From: Purshia tridentata
Lineage: Eukaryota; Streptophyta; Magnoliopsida; Rosales; Rosaceae
DNA: 64,000 nucleotides
Assembly: GCA_003254885.1 (NCBI GenBank)
Contig: QANT01009119.1
Coordinates: 62,001-126,000 of the forward strand
Direction of reading: 5' to 3'
Position 1 is the stretch's first letter; the number at the start of each line of letters is the position of its first letter. The notes below the pieces were generated by a model, which did no database searches, was not told the DNA's origin, and saw only the letters and a program-made list of their open reading frames with translations. The position numbers and the translations under genes were made by a program. This document shows, piece by piece, positions 1 to 13,500 of this stretch.

Positions 1-1043
1 AACAGCAGCACCATGTAATGTTTCAGTGAAGCCAAAGGGTCAGCAACGTAGACAACGTGTACATGATGGGTACGGTCCAAGGCCGAGCAAGAAGCAGCAG
101 GAAGAAGCATTTGTTCGTCCATCAACAGCCACAAGAGCCATGAATAATATTAATATGCCAGCTGACAAGAAATGCAAGAAGACCCCATTGTCCAACAACG
201 TCCCCGCTCTTCTTCCAGTGAAGAAACAGGTACAAGTTTTTATCTTTTTTGGGTTGAAATTTAAGTTATTGTTTGTTGATCCTGTGTGCTATGGGAAATC
301 TGTAGGCAGTAGTATCTGACGCTCAACAATCGAAACGACGTAGGTTTGGTTCACAGTTATCTAGTTGTTCGAGCCAGAAGTACAAACAACAAGGGACACA
401 TGGACATGTGCTCAGCATTCGAGACACCAACAACAATGGCGACGCGCCTAACGGTGCCATCACCACCAGATCAACCACCGTTGGCCCTGATATTGGTGGT
501 GGATCGGCAGCAGAATTACGCCAGTACGTCACGAGAATATTATTCCGTAGTGGCATAGAAAAAGACACCCCAGTCTCCTTCACCAACTGGTTCGCTCCGT
601 CCCATCCACTAGACCCATCCATTTTTCACCGTCTCGAAAATTCAAGTCTCCCATTCTCCAGTCAACTCGGTCAAAGATGCAACCGCAGATTGGTCTTTCA
701 TCTTGTAGATGAAATATTGGTCGACATTTTGAGGCCCTATATCAACATCAAGCCATGGGTGACGTCTCATTATAATTGTAATGGCATGCAAATGCATGGG
801 TCACAACTAAATGACATGGTGTGCTCCAAAATTCAGAGCTTCCCCTGTGCCCATTGTACACTTCTTGAAGACATTGATGCTTTAATTGATAAGGATCTGC
901 CTGATTCCTTCAAGGTCCAAAGTTCAATGGCGATTGAGGAAGAAGGAGAAGGGGTGGTCTGGGAGATAGAGAAGGACGTATTGGACACGCTGATAAACGA
1001 AACGGCAATGGGACTGTGGTTTTCAACTAAAACGGCGCCGTAG
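1..1043 (+). CDS. DUF4378 domain protein (TRM-like), 5'-truncated by window edge
   Basis: Two exons are visible: <2..229 and 306..1043, joined in phase 0 by a GT-AG intron. Position 230 starts GT, and the acceptor TAG ends at 305; the alternative AG at 309 would put a stop at once in frame. The frame is open to the left edge, so the gene begins outside the window. The first exon is basic and low-complexity. The second carries a DUF4378-type C-terminus: an AAELRQYVTRILFRSGI segment, then DPSIFHRLE, RRLVFHLVDEILVDILRP, and a final acidic stretch ending EKDVLDTLINETAMGLW. DUF4378 occurs in TON1-recruiting-motif (TRM/LONGIFOLIA-type) proteins linked to microtubules and cell shape. The subfamily cannot be set without the N-terminus. 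Stop is TAG at 1041-1043. Confidence 0.8.
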
Positions 1044-1082
1044 TGTAGTGGGCTGTGGGGGTGGACAGCCAGGATGGCGTGC

Positions 1083-1106
1083 AGAGAGAGAGAGAGAGAG
1101 AGAGAG
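1083..1106. repeat. (AG)12 microsatellite
   Basis: Uninterrupted AG dinucleotides, 40 bases after the stop codon of the DUF4378 gene and therefore probably in its 3' untranslated region. Likely length-polymorphic. Confidence 0.9.
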
Positions 1107-1604
1107 TCACATGGGTGGTTCACGTGATGAGAAGCTATTCGTCCGGGGGTGCTGGTGGGGTCCACGTCCTCAGTCCTCGCAGATTGGGAGCTGTAAAAAG
1201 TGGGGGGAGGCCGACACGTAGGGTATGACAGCCCGACAACAGCGCCAGAGACTCCGCAGAGGAATCCATTCCCTTCTCTCCACCCTTTTCTAATGTGTAA
1301 ATTTGCTTTCTTCTCTTTCAAAAATCAAAATTATATGTATGTATTCTTTGCTTTTGCTTATAAACTTATAACTTACATGATGCACTACATTTTGGTTTTT
1401 CATTTTTTTCTGGTAAGAATCACATATACTACCGTATATCATATATGTTTCTAGTCACTCAGTTTATTCTACATGCATGTCACTGTGTTATGAATCCATC
1501 AAATGTACGTATTTTCACTCATGCGCATTACAAAACAGTAATCTCAGTTACATTTTCACAGTTTTATCAGCCACACCCACACATGTATTCAAATATGGAG
1601 TTGA

Positions 1605-1649
1605 ATAACTGTGTTGAATAATAAAATAGTTATTATTCAACACAGTTAT
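1605..1649. repeat. Perfect inverted repeat, 20-bp arms
   Basis: Positions 1605-1624 and 1630-1649 are exact reverse complements around a 5-base spacer. The arm begins ATAACTGTGTTGAATAATA. Either a very small foldback element or a remnant of a MITE end; no target duplication was seen. Confidence 0.8.
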
Positions 1650-2372
1650 CAATAGAGTAACCACTTAGATATGCCACATTATATGTATATATGTATACAT
1701 TTGGGATTGCAAAGGGTATATGCCAGGAGAACCCAAAAGGATTTGGTTTTTTATATCATTGAAGTCTGAGCTTTTAAATTAATTAATATCATCGTAACCT
1801 ATCAACGAAATGCTATGCTCCAATTTAGGTGGTTAATAACTAAAAACTTGGTTTGTGCTGCCCAGTGGATCAATGAAGCCAACCTAAAGTTGTAAAATAT
1901 ATAGGTAGGCCTAATGCTATATATATTGTACAAGCTGCTCAGTACTGTTGCATGCCCAATTTTTACTTAAACACACACACACTTTTTTCTGGCTTTCTAA
2001 TGTCTATTTAACATTGTTGTTCTTTTAAAATTGAATATTTAGGCCTTTGTTGATAATTAGGATTAGATTGAATATGATAAATTGTTAAATTTATGTGTAT
2101 TTAAAGAATAAACTTTTAACTTAAAGGAAGAATATGGGAAGATCGAAGATGAATTAATCATAATTAATCAAAAACTTATCCTTTCTAATTTCTTAAAAAA
2201 TGGTGTGATAAGTGAGCCGGGGATAAACTTTTCCTTCCTTCAAATTAGAAGACAACGTATATCTTTTTCTTTGAATACAAATAAATCTAACTAATGAGGC
2301 CTTAATGTATAACAAGGCCTATGCATGAAATGAAATCAAAATCCTATGCATTCGATCTTATGCATGCATCTA

Positions 2373-2392
2373 TCTCTCTCTCTCTCTCTCTC
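2373..2392. repeat. (TC)10 microsatellite
   Basis: Ten TC dinucleotides followed by a G-rich stretch (GTGGGTGGGG...), in intergenic DNA. Confidence 0.85.
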
Positions 2393-3335
2393 TGTGGGTG
2401 GGGTGGGTGGGGGGAGGTATTAAAAGGGAGAGGATCAATTTATTGATAAATCATTAAATTAATGAACCAATATTGTATATATATATATCACAGAAAACAT
2501 TGCCATAACTGCATTTCAGTATGGCCTAGCTTTAAAAGTAAAGAAGGTATGGCCTTAGAAGAGGAAGGGGGCGTCGAAGAAGGAGAAGGGACTGCCACAC
2601 TGCCAATTTTAACTCTAAGCCTCACATAAATAATAGGGACATAGGGACAGTACTGAGGTCAAATAACCAGCTGCGGTAAGCAAAAAATAAAATATTCAAA
2701 ATTATAGGGACATGACTGCAAAGATTCCTATACAGTTTTTAAATCTAATGGATCAGTTATCATAATATGGGAGGCTTTTTTTTTGAGGAGCGTCTCATAA
2801 TATGGGGAGTTCTTTAGGAGGCCTCTCTTGAATGAATGAGCTAGAGAAAGATGTGGGATTTTTTTTTTCCTCTCATATATATTCATCTAAAAGAAAATCA
2901 CTTGAAGAAGATTGAGGTTACATGAGGTGAGGATTCAATGACATGTCACATCCTGGCAAGCCTCGTATCTTTGAGACTTTGATATCAAGAAAGCTTCTGA
3001 TCCATAAAGGGGTTTGTTTAATTAGTTCTCATTTAATGTTCTCAATTACAGTCTATCTTACATACATGTCATCATAGGGTAGTGTAGCATGGCAGTGAGC
3101 TAAAATGCTACAGTTCTAGAAACTGAGCGGGAAATTCAAACCAAGTGTAATGCAATTATGCAAATGACACATTGACGTATATGCAGAAATGGGGTGGAGA
3201 TCTGATCAGGGTTGACTGCACCCAATTAATGATGTTTGTGCAGTTTTGGGCAAGACTTGGGGCTTATGGATATGTGTTTCACTAAAGTTTGTGATATGAG
3301 TTTGTGAAACTTTGTACCTCTGCTAATTAACTATT

Positions 3336-4610
3336 GGGGAGTGCTAGAGGGCCTCAAAAAATTGTGCCTCAATGACATGGAATTTCCATGTAATAATATT
3401 ATGTAATTAATTTAAATACAACTCATAATTATTTGCCATAAAAGACTTTTTAAAGACTTGTTTACCCTTTTTAAATATCTTTAAAATTTTTAATTAAATT
3501 ATACCAAAAGAAGATGTTAAAACAATTTTCATCCAATTAAAATCATACAGATCAAAGACACTCTATACCTCTAAAACCTGTGCATAAAAATTAAACTGCA
3601 TTAAGAACTGCAGAATTGCATTAACTTTGATAACATATTGCATTAAATTGCTTAACCAGCCAAACTTATTGCTACGACCCTAATTCTACCCACTTGAAAA
3701 AAATAAACTACATATTATAGATTATTTCACTTCAAAGTATATCATTAATTAATTAATTCTTTAATTAATTATTAGTTGATCGAGCTAGAACCATATGTGA
3801 GGAATGCCGTTGATCAACTAATAATTAATTACATGTTCTCCACTCTAAGGAATGTGTTCTAAGTCTTGGAGGATGTCTATTTGCAACTTAAGCTTTATTT
3901 GGTCGCTCAATCAAGTCTCATGATTTGAAATTCATTAATTCTTACTTTCATACGAACTAAAAAATTAAATTAGTTCTAGAACAACAAAACCTTCTAATAA
4001 ACTATACATATATTAATCATTCATTCAAAAGATAGAAGTAGTAAATTAAAGCGTATCTTAATGTTGAACAAAATTCTTCTAAATCACATATAAGATGATG
4101 AGAGATGATGTAGTAGACTTTTAGGGTTCTAAAATTGGGGCTTAATTTTTTAACGAACCTGAAGTAATAAAATCGTTAGAGGAACTTTACTCGAATATAG
4201 AATGATGAAATTATAGCTTCATACCAATTAATTACCTGCAGTGTTGAAATTGTTGAATCCTTTTTTTCTTTTTCTTCTGATGAAGTCAAAATTGTGGAAG
4301 CCTTTTTTTCTTTTTCCCACTAAGTATTGTTTCTTGGTTTTCCAGTAGATGATCGTGTTTCCTAATCATAGCTTGTTTCTTGTTTTTCCTAATTTTAATT
4401 GGATGAAAATTGTTTTAAAATCTTATTTTAGTATAATTTAATTAAAAAGTTTAAAGATATTTAAAAAGGGTAGACAAGTCTTTAAAAAGTCTTATGTGTC
4501 AAATAATTATGAGTTGTATTTAAATTAGTTAAATAATATTATTACATGGAAATTCCATGTCATTGAGGCACATTTGAGGCACAACGTTTTGAGGCCCATA
4601 ATCTTTTCCC
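3336..4610. mobile_element. Mutator-like non-autonomous element (TIR-MULE/MITE), 1275 bp
   Basis: Two long terminal inverted repeats of roughly 200 bp face each other: about 3336-3543 and 4375-4610. They share segments such as CATGGAATTTCCATGTAATA, AATACAACTCATAATTATTT and AACAATTTTCATCCAATTAA, with scattered mismatches and one small indel near the tip. The element is flanked by the exact 9-bp direct repeat TTAACTATT at 3327-3335 and 4611-4619. Long inverted repeats plus a 9-bp target duplication are the signature of the Mutator superfamily. The interior has no transposase frame, so it is non-autonomous; it contains a second hairpin (3762-3781 with 3812-3831, perfect 20-bp arms). No captured gene fragment was recognised. 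Confidence 0.88.
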
Positions 4611-6113
4611 TTAACTATTAAGGGCTTGAGAGATTGATCATTGATGAGGCTGAATGGCTAATGATGAAGGTAGGTCTATTTAATATATGCGGATCTCTTG
4701 GGATTAATTGATAAGTCAATTCCTGCAAGGAAGAACATATATGCCATAAATATTGTTACAAGAAATTAGATAGGAGCTTTACAAATCGTACGTCTCAATG
4801 GTACCAAGCGTACGTTTTTGCATGTAAATATTTACTCATCTATTCATTTATTGTTGGCTATGCTATGTGGGATATCAGATCGGCCGCAGAGGTTATTTTC
4901 ACTCAAAAATGAAGTAAAACCTCCTACACCTATGAAATGGGTCCATGTGCATTGTGCTTCATATTTAACTCCATTGAAGGTAACTTCAGTTGCAGGTGGC
5001 TCAAATTTAAGAGTGGCCTAACTTCCAGAGAAGATCTTAATGCAAAATAAATGGATAACTTGATGACTACAGGCTTCACCAACTACTAGCCTGCATGAAT
5101 AGAGTCCAGAGGTATAACTGACTGCTGCACCTACATCTTCCTCTCCTAGCTAGTTAGTCAAACAATGTTATGATTGTAACTGTACAAAGTTAGGCTACTC
5201 TGGCCCCTACTGGTCTCATAAGGAGGTCTATGAGCCTATGAGACCACTGTCTGCACAAATCTAATCGGTAAGCCTAGCAGTATCGGACTATGGAATCCTA
5301 CATCCAGAGTATCCGACTATGGAAGAAAGTGGGCTACGGCTACGCATATAATATATACAGCCAAGTGTTCCTTTTAGTTAAGTTGATAAATCACATTATT
5401 CTGAATCAGGTTAATTTAAATCAATGGTCAATATAAGTCTAAATTACCAATTTTGACCATATTCAAGGGTCTTTTGTAAGGGATTTGAAGAAAATTTACT
5501 GCAATTTCATATGTTTCTTTTCTAATCACATCACTTGGTGAGTCGACCAAGTCCGATTCTCTTAACCCGACCTAATACTGAAGAAGATATGATTGGGTCT
5601 CAACCTTTCATTATAGCTTCACAAAAATAGAATTTAAAGCCTTACACAATAGATTTGCATCTGGTCGAAGCCATTCTATAAGTTAATAGAGGAATGCACC
5701 CAAATAAAGCCCTATATAATAGATCTCATGAAAAAGGTTCCTCAAAGGCCCCCTCTGCCCCTAGTGCCCTATGATTTCTACATGAATATTGATAATATCT
5801 ATGTTGAACATAAAATTCATGTTACATTAGTGGATAACGATGATGAACGATTAACAACCACATTCATGATTCTTACTTTTGTAAAATGATATTGGTAAAA
5901 CACATTTAGAGTTAAGAGGCAATGAGTAGTCAGAAGGTCATATCACTTTTTCTCATATGAAATGCTAAAGACAATTAAAGAATACAAGGGAAGGAGAACA
6001 CAGCCCAGAGAGTAAGCAAAGGAGGAAACATGGACTAACGAATATATCCAGTGATTTTACAGAAAGAATGTTATCCAATGGCTTCAGCGAGGAGAGAATC
6101 CGAAATAATGCTC

Positions 6114-9100
6114 TTAATTTCTACCATCCACATCAAACCCAGCCCCCGTCCAACCAGGCGCAAGAGGTCCCCTGCCCTTGGGCACAGCTCCAATTCCCCT
6201 CCCTCTTCCTTGGAACTGACTTTTCTTCTTTCCTCTTCCTTCTCCCTCAACAGAAGGCTGTTGATTGTGCCCATTCGTGACCGTAACATTTCCACCAGCA
6301 TTTCCTGGATTTGGGATGTTTTCAGTGATTCCACCTGATTGTGTTGATTGAGGAACTGCAGAAGCATCTGGAGCCATGACTTTCCCATCCTAAATATAAT
6401 GCCAGTGCAAGCTATTAGTATTTCTATACTACATGCTTATAAATATCAAGATTTGAATGCCCAAAGCCAATGTTCAAGTGTAAGATATTGAATAAATATG
6501 AGGAATATGCCCTAGGCATGTAATGGCTAATGAAAAAGAAGCATCTTGGTTTGGCTCCCTAATGCCACTGTAGCCAAAGTAAATTAACTCTGTATAGCTA
6601 GACTGATCTCAAAAGACATCAACAAATTTACCACAGAGGTCCTGGCTTTCTCAATGGTAAGAACTAATAGCTAACAGGTTATCCCCAAAAAGAAGAGGAG
6701 ACGGGGGTATGCCTATCAATTTACCCCGCTCATAGTCACCCTGACTAACTGTCAAATTACCTATTTCTTCTTTCTTTGACCTCATTTTTTGCGCCCTTCT
6801 AATTCTATATCCATCCAATATTCTGTAGCTCACCAGAAGGGGCACCAGCGGAAACATCTCTACCAAGGCATGAGAACGGAAGTAATGAAAAAGCAAAACT
6901 AATGCAGTTAGACCATCTGCTAAGTTTTTCTTCTCTAGAGAAGATCAGACACTAAAAATAAAAGTGTATGCAAAACAATAACAAAACCTATGAAGTGGAT
7001 TATTGATGACTCATTTCAACAGATCCCTATATCATTATTCAGAATTCCAACGAAATATTGAATGTGGCATTTGTCAATATTGTCCTGCACTGTATAATGC
7101 ATGGAGAAAATGCAATATTTGTGATCAAATGAAACAAACACTGAAAACAAATTTTTGGAAGATGGTGAAGAAATAGAGCTTTACAATCCCAAAACCATAA
7201 TGAAACAGAAACCTTTCTTCATCTGATAAACATGCCTGATGCAATACTGTGGGGAATATTATACTTATGAATTACACACACATACATGAGGACAATAAGT
7301 AAACTGCTTGTATTAATTGTTGATTCTCAGAAAATATGAAACCAAATCAATAACCGTGATGGCACTGTCATCCAAGCCATCCACAATGTTAAAAATATAA
7401 TCCTCATAAATGAAACGAGAACTTACATGAGGAACAGAGGCTGATGCTCTGCCTGGGTTCAAAGCTTCAAGTCGTCTTTTTAACTCCTCCAGTCTTGAAA
7501 ACTGAGAACTGCTGCTTTCTTGCACCTGTAAAAACAACACTTTCAAAAACAATTTGTTAAGACAGTAGCCTCAACGCCGCATTTAAGAAAGACGTGTACC
7601 AGATTGTTTAAGTCTTCACATAGCTTCTGCTTGATTGCTTCCTCGTCCTTTACAGCCTTTACAGATGCTTCCCATATCTGGCATACATAAAAACAAAAAT
7701 CGATCACGTTGCAAAAGGAACCAAATTCGTGCACTAATTAAAATGATTTGACACTCATCCATATTTGGCTGAGTGGATACAAGCATCATATCTCTAGGCA
7801 TTCATTGCAGCTATGGGTTTTGTGATGAATCTGCATTCATGTGTCTTCGTCCATCCTTGACAAGATGTGTATGGTAGGCATAACTTTTTAAAAGCTCACT
7901 TTTCAACTTGAAACTCCATCCCATCACCCAATTCACTCAAGACCAATTTTATTTGAAAATATTGTTCTTTAACTATGCCAGGTCATCTTGCTCAAGTTGA
8001 ATCAATACAGTATTAATTTTCATGAGAACTTAGCAAAAACGCAAGAGAGATTTCCTTGATGGATGCATACAAGGAAAAGGACAAGCCCCTTCTATAGTTA
8101 AAAGGACAAACCTTTCGTGCTTCTTCTTCCTTCCGCTTGGCAGCATGAATTCTCTCTGTTGACAGTTCTATTTTCTTCCTCAAATGTTCAAGAGCTTAAA
8201 AAGATGCACAATACACAAAAATAAACGGAAAAAAGAAAAGATTAATCAAATATTACCATAAGTGAAAAAAAGAAAAGCACAAAATTGAAAAATGAGAGTA
8301 ACTAACAATGATATCGCAGCAACCTGATTTTTTCGGGCCAGCTGTGAGTTTCATTTCCATTGAAAGATTTGCCAGCTCCCGTTCGACATCACGAATCTTA
8401 GTATAATTTTCTTGAATGTATCTGAAGGAATTCATCAGTTTCAAATCATAAATTGTTGGGTCTTACTGAATACGGCTATTACAATATAACAATGTCTGTT
8501 GAAACAAATCAAGATATATAAAAAGATTGAAAGATAAAAGAAGATAGAATCTAAGACTCAACTTTGTCTTGGCATCCTTTTCTAAATTAATCCACTACAG
8601 AAGTAATGAGTCGAAGACAGGAAGGGTCAGAACACATAATCAAAGACAGCTTGCGAGTTTCAAATAGTACACAACCTTTGACCACAATTTTCATATCCTT
8701 GAGTAGATTACAAAAGATTTTGCGTTTGTTCTCATTTCCAATTATTGAACTAAGCCAAGGAATCTTGTCTTATGTTCCAGTTTAAACCAAAGCTTTTGTT
8801 TTCTCGGATCCCTAATTCTGGAATAAAATAAGTTGAACAATTAATTTGTTTTCTTGTCAAAACATTTTCTTTTCGAAGCACCCAAAAGCAGCATCAGAGA
8901 ATCACTAAATTGAAAATTCACTGATTATCCGATTCATTTCATAAATCGGAGCAAGTATAATTCACTGCATTACTGCTCCAACACACAACTTATGCAATTA
9001 GAATTCCCTAGAATGATACATTTGCATTAGCGGATAGTACCTTATATAAAAGGAACTAACAGTAACAGAGCTCAACAGAGAATGAATGAAAATGAATGTT

Positions 9101-9347
9101 TAAAAATAACCAAAAAAACCTGCTTACTTCCTTAATTGAACCTGTTCTTCCTCGATTACCTGCCAAAACCAACACACATTCAACAACAAATTCACGAAAA
9201 AAAGAAAAGAAGAAACAAGAAATTGAGAAATTGATAGAGAGAGAGAGACACCTTCTCAGTGTAGGCAATGACGGAGGCCTCTCGAGCAAGGCCATCGGGC
9301 CCGATCTCAGGTTGCAGCGAAGGATTCGAATTCGAATTTGAAGCCAT
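6114..9347 (-). CDS. DUF662 family 'RAB6-interacting golgin'-like coiled-coil protein
   Basis: Seven exons on the minus strand: 9252-9347, 9128-9159, 8324-8421, 8112-8194, 7600-7677, 7427-7525 and 6114-6389, all with GT-AG borders and matching phases. They encode 253 residues. The start at 9347 gives MASNSNSNPSLQPEIGPDGL, the usual N-terminus of this plant family. Residues about 30-170 are charged and helical, predicted coiled coil, with hallmark blocks YIQENYTKIRDVERELANL, MEMKLTAGPKK, DEEAIKQKLCEDLNNL and RLEELKRRLEALNPGRAS. The C-terminus is low-complexity, with RGRGIGAVPKGRG and a terminal GWTGAGFDVDG motif. Members are annotated as golgin-like/DUF662 and are thought to act at endomembranes or the cytoskeleton; the biochemical role is poorly defined. 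One residue differs from the usual KKA (here KKS) at the exon 3/4 junction. Confidence 0.88.
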
Positions 9348-10532
9348 TTTCTTTCAACTGGAATTGGAATCAGAGCAATCGCTTCGGATTCAAACTCCCA
9401 AACTTTCAAAAGGCCACGCCATTTTCTTTTCCTTTCTTTCAATGTATATTTTATTCGTACATACGTCGTCTTCTTCCACTCTTCCTTTCTCTCTCGTTTC
9501 GCTTGGGTTCAACAAGAAAGAAACGTGACGTGGCTTTTTTTCCAGAATAAAAACGTGATTATTTTTCTTTTCCAAGAAAAAAAAAGGGTGAATTACATAA
9601 AAATCACAAATATAATTTTAAATTCCATAATGGTAATACTTTATGTATTGACTAAAATGAAATTTTTGAAATTATGCTCACATGCAACTGTCCATAAAAA
9701 AATTATTTATTTACCATCCTGCCATTACCACTACTTGCAAAATATTTTGAAATAACTAAAAAAACAAAAAGGGCAGTGAAGTAAATGACATGGGCCGATA
9801 CGGAAAGCCTATTGACCTTTATGTAACAAGACTATAAAACCACTATTGTGGAAAATAAAAACCTAATATGATTTTTATGTAATTTTTAAATTAATCATTG
9901 ATTTTTATGTAATTTTCTAAAAAAAAAAACAGATTTTGATGCAAATTGCAAAATAAATTTTCCTCATAGAAAAATTTCTTTAATTTCGCGGTGACGGTAG
10001 TCAGTAATGATGCGTGTGCGGGATTATTTATAATGACCAAACTGCCCTCCATTGATGAATCTAGTGGGCAATCATGTGATGCGACTAAGAGTGTGCACAT
10101 GCAAAACCACACGGTAAAGGAGAAATCGACGCTGCAAGCAAAATCCAAGTCCAACTGATTTGCGTACAATCAACATTACTCAAAATTTAAAACTTGGTTT
10201 CTGTAAGACTTAAATACGTAATTAAGCCAAAAGTGAAGATGTAGCATTCATACTATGCATTAGAAAAGCTCACTCACAAATGCCATATGGTAACATTTTG
10301 TACAACAATTTATGGCAGTGGTAATATCCACTACCACTACTAGTGTACACTGAAAAGTGAAAACACAGAGACACCTCAAAGTGTTGCTCTCTCTCAAGTG
10401 TATTAAGACAAGCCAGGGTTGGGGCAAATGGAAACTTTATAGTATAAGAGGAGGATTCTGAGGAGTAAAAGCTGAAACTCAAATTACACTTGCTTGATAC
10501 ATGAATTCGGACTCTTGTGTGTTGCTGTCTCT
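9348..10532. other. Intergenic between DUF662 and fructokinase genes; possible MITE
   Basis: The stretch next to 9347 is the 5' flank of the DUF662 gene. Inside, GAATTACATAAAAATCAC (near 9590) recurs inverted as TGATTTTTATGTAATTTT (near 9897), bracketing about 320 bp of AT-rich DNA that could be a small MITE. No target duplication was confirmed. The part from about 10200 to 10532 is probably the fructokinase 3' flank. Confidence 0.4.
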
Positions 10533-13500
10533 CTACTTTTGATCAGCAACCTGTGCTAAGCACCGGAGGACAGCTTCTTTTGTCGGCATTGCAGGAATGG
10601 CTCCTCTTTCTGTTACTGTGATTGCACCACAGGCATTGGCAAAGAGTAGAGCTTCCCGTAACCCCTTCTCATCCTGCGAGTAAAATGTTTATAAATATTG
10701 TCGAGTGCTAAGGAGCTGATATTAAATGCTATCATTTTTGGCAGCATATCTTAACATTAGTTCGGTTCTTGCATTGATATGTGTAAAGAAAGCGAACCAC
10801 GAATCAAATTTGCACAAAGTAAACATAAGAGAGCTTTCTTGGCCAGATAAATACATATAGTAAGTGATAAATAAACAGTCCCGAAAGCTAATATTCCCAA
10901 GAAGTGATTAGGACAAAAATAAAGCAGGAAAAGTTCATTAAATGGGATTAATAGACAAAAAAGGTGGGTATATTAGGAAACCTGGTTAGCTCCAAGCCTA
11001 TTACACTCTAAAGTACTACATCCAAGAAACCAAAACTCTAATCTTACATAGTTCTTTTTCTAGCAGAGAAAGCAGAATTTATAGTCTTCAGAACAGAGCA
11101 CTTTAAGTATGACGACCAGATGAATTCAAATGCAAGTATTATTGAAATATATATATAGATATATTAAAATGAGCTATCGGAAGATGGATGAATGGTTTTT
11201 CTCAATCACTTGAAGAACTATAGCTACCTGAAAAAGACTCAAGTCAGCAGCTATGCTGTTCAGTAACCCACTGACGAATGCATCCCCAGCACCAGTTGTG
11301 TCAACAGGTTTAACTTTTACACCAGCAACCCGACCATAGAATTTCTGAAATTTCAGTTAATGTCAATTTTCTTATAGGGCAAATCACATTTAAAAAAACA
11401 ATAAATAAAAAAGAACATGCCTCTTCACTACCATCAAAATAAAAGGAAATTTACATGAGTGTAATATCTGCAACCCTCTGATCCTTCAGTTACTACTAAA
11501 AGTTTAAGGTTAGGATGAAAAAGCTTCGTTAACACCACATTATCATCATAAGGATCATCACCATTGGTCAGGAAAGTAATTTCATCCTCACTTATCTGCA
11601 AGTTTGTATATAAGAAAACACCTCATCAAAACTAAGGATAAAAATACAAACAGCATTTTTGCTCCTATACAACAGCTAATGACTTACATGCAGGAATTTT
11701 ATGTTTACAGACATTATACCTTGATAATATCTGCTTGATCCCATATACTCAATATGCCTTTCCGTGCAACCTCTTCTGATGGCCACAATGGCAATCTTAT
11801 ATTTGGATCGTAAGAAAGGATGCAACCAGATTTCTTGGCAATGCTCACTGCAGCAAGATGGGTTGACCTGCATGGTTCCTCAATCAAACTAATTGAACCA
11901 TAATGGAAGATTCTTGCCTGCAATCAGTATTATCTGGATCAGTAAGATTTCCAACAAATGGGTACGCCTCCTATGTTTTATGCACTGTTTCCAAAATAAA
12001 GATAAAAAAGAAACACACACCTGTTTAATAAGACTAATCTCAAGTTCTGATTCACGTAGAAGCATATCAGCACTCGGATGACGGAAAAATAGGAATTCAC
12101 GCTCACCATCAGCTCTGAGTGTAACAAATGCCAATGCAGTTCTTGCACTGGGGTCAAATCGCACGCCAGAAGTGTCAACATTGTTTTGTTTTAAAATGTC
12201 AGCTAACATGTGACCAAATTCATCATCACCTACCTGTATGCAAGTAATTATAAGTTGAAACAAGGAGCCACAAACATCGAAATATTCATTTGATACAGGA
12301 ATATCACTAAAAGCCACAAAGTTCCAAAACAAGATAGGGTCCTTAGTAGATTGAAGAAAGGGTTAGTGCAAAATTATATATACTGAAAAAATATATATAA
12401 AAAACACGGTGCAACAAGATCAGATGATTCAGATCTAAAGGAGGTGTCCTGGAACAGCGAGAAAACATCATTTGAATCACATTTCTGGAGATAGTGAAAT
12501 AGCTGACGAAGATACAAGCATATTTGGACCATCTAATACTCAACAATTTCAACATGCAGTTGGCAGAGAGTGGACAAGGAAGAGGGGGGTTAGAGTAAAC
12601 AGGTTCAAAATGGCAAGAAAAGGTTACTATAGAAATCCTTCTCCATAACAGAGATCCCAGGAAAAAAAGGCAAAAGGCAAACGGAAAAAAAATAATAATG
12701 AAACTCGCATACAGAATAAAGAGAGCAGAAAGATACTCAAATTCACCTTGCCTATAAAACCGGATGAGCCACCTAGTCTTGAGACGCCAACAGCTACATT
12801 AGCAGGAGCACCACCAGGTGATTTTTTAAAAGCAGGTGCTTCAGCTAGTGAAACTCCGCCAACCGTTGGCACAAAGTCAATCAGCATCTCCCCAAAGGAA
12901 ACAACCAGAGACTTTTCATTCTGTGGCCCTCCTTTTGTATCTGATGAAGGATCTTTAAAATCTTCACACAAATCCAATTTCTTGAAATCATTAAGAACTG
13001 CAGTCACATAATTTTAAGTGGTCTTAATACAACAGAAAAAATGTAAAAAATTTGTCTTTCAACATGCTATTTCTAGGCCACTAGTTGGATATTTAGCTGT
13101 CGATGTTTAAGCTTACTTAATACCACAAAGCAATAAAACTGCAAGCCAACCAATCAAAATTAAAATCACACAGTTACTCCAAGTCAGACTATGTTAGAGC
13201 CAATTCAATTTCCTTTGTCTAAGTATTCCCGATAACCCATATTTTGGTATAACAAAATGATAGATTCAGTGATTCAATAAATCCAAAAGTACGGGTTTAG
13301 TAAACTTGAAATGTTCATCTTTACAAAAGATCTCTTTACCCAACTAATCTTTATGTTCCATTTTGTGAATTTTCTCCATAACAGTTCACAGATGAACTAC
13401 CAAACTCATGTGCCCTACAGAGCGTAACATATAGTGAACCACTTGCTAGAAAACATATACCCATGACATGATTTCTGACTTCAAAAAAGTGAATTTACAA

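Larger units (their letters stand above)
1044..6113. other. Gene-poor intergenic stretch with a DNA transposon and simple repeats
   Basis: About 5 kb of AT-rich DNA with no convincing coding exon. It holds an (AG)12 run at 1083-1106, a perfect 20-bp-arm hairpin at 1605-1649, a (TC)10 run at 2373-2392, the Mutator-like element at 3336-4610, and a short perfect hairpin (10-bp arms) at 5211-5246. The 67-codon frame at 4818-5021 has no recognisable domain. Confidence 0.6.

Noticed and set aside
4818-5021. 67-codon open frame on the plus strand
   Set aside because: No recognisable domain, no splice partners, and located in intergenic DNA just after the Mutator-like element. The short Trp/His/Cys run looked vaguely like a PHD finger, but the cysteine pattern is missing.
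9586-9918. Possible 330-bp MITE with GAATTACATAAAAATCA ends
   Set aside because: The match is short and low-complexity, and two alternative right ends exist; kept only as a comment in the intergenic entry.
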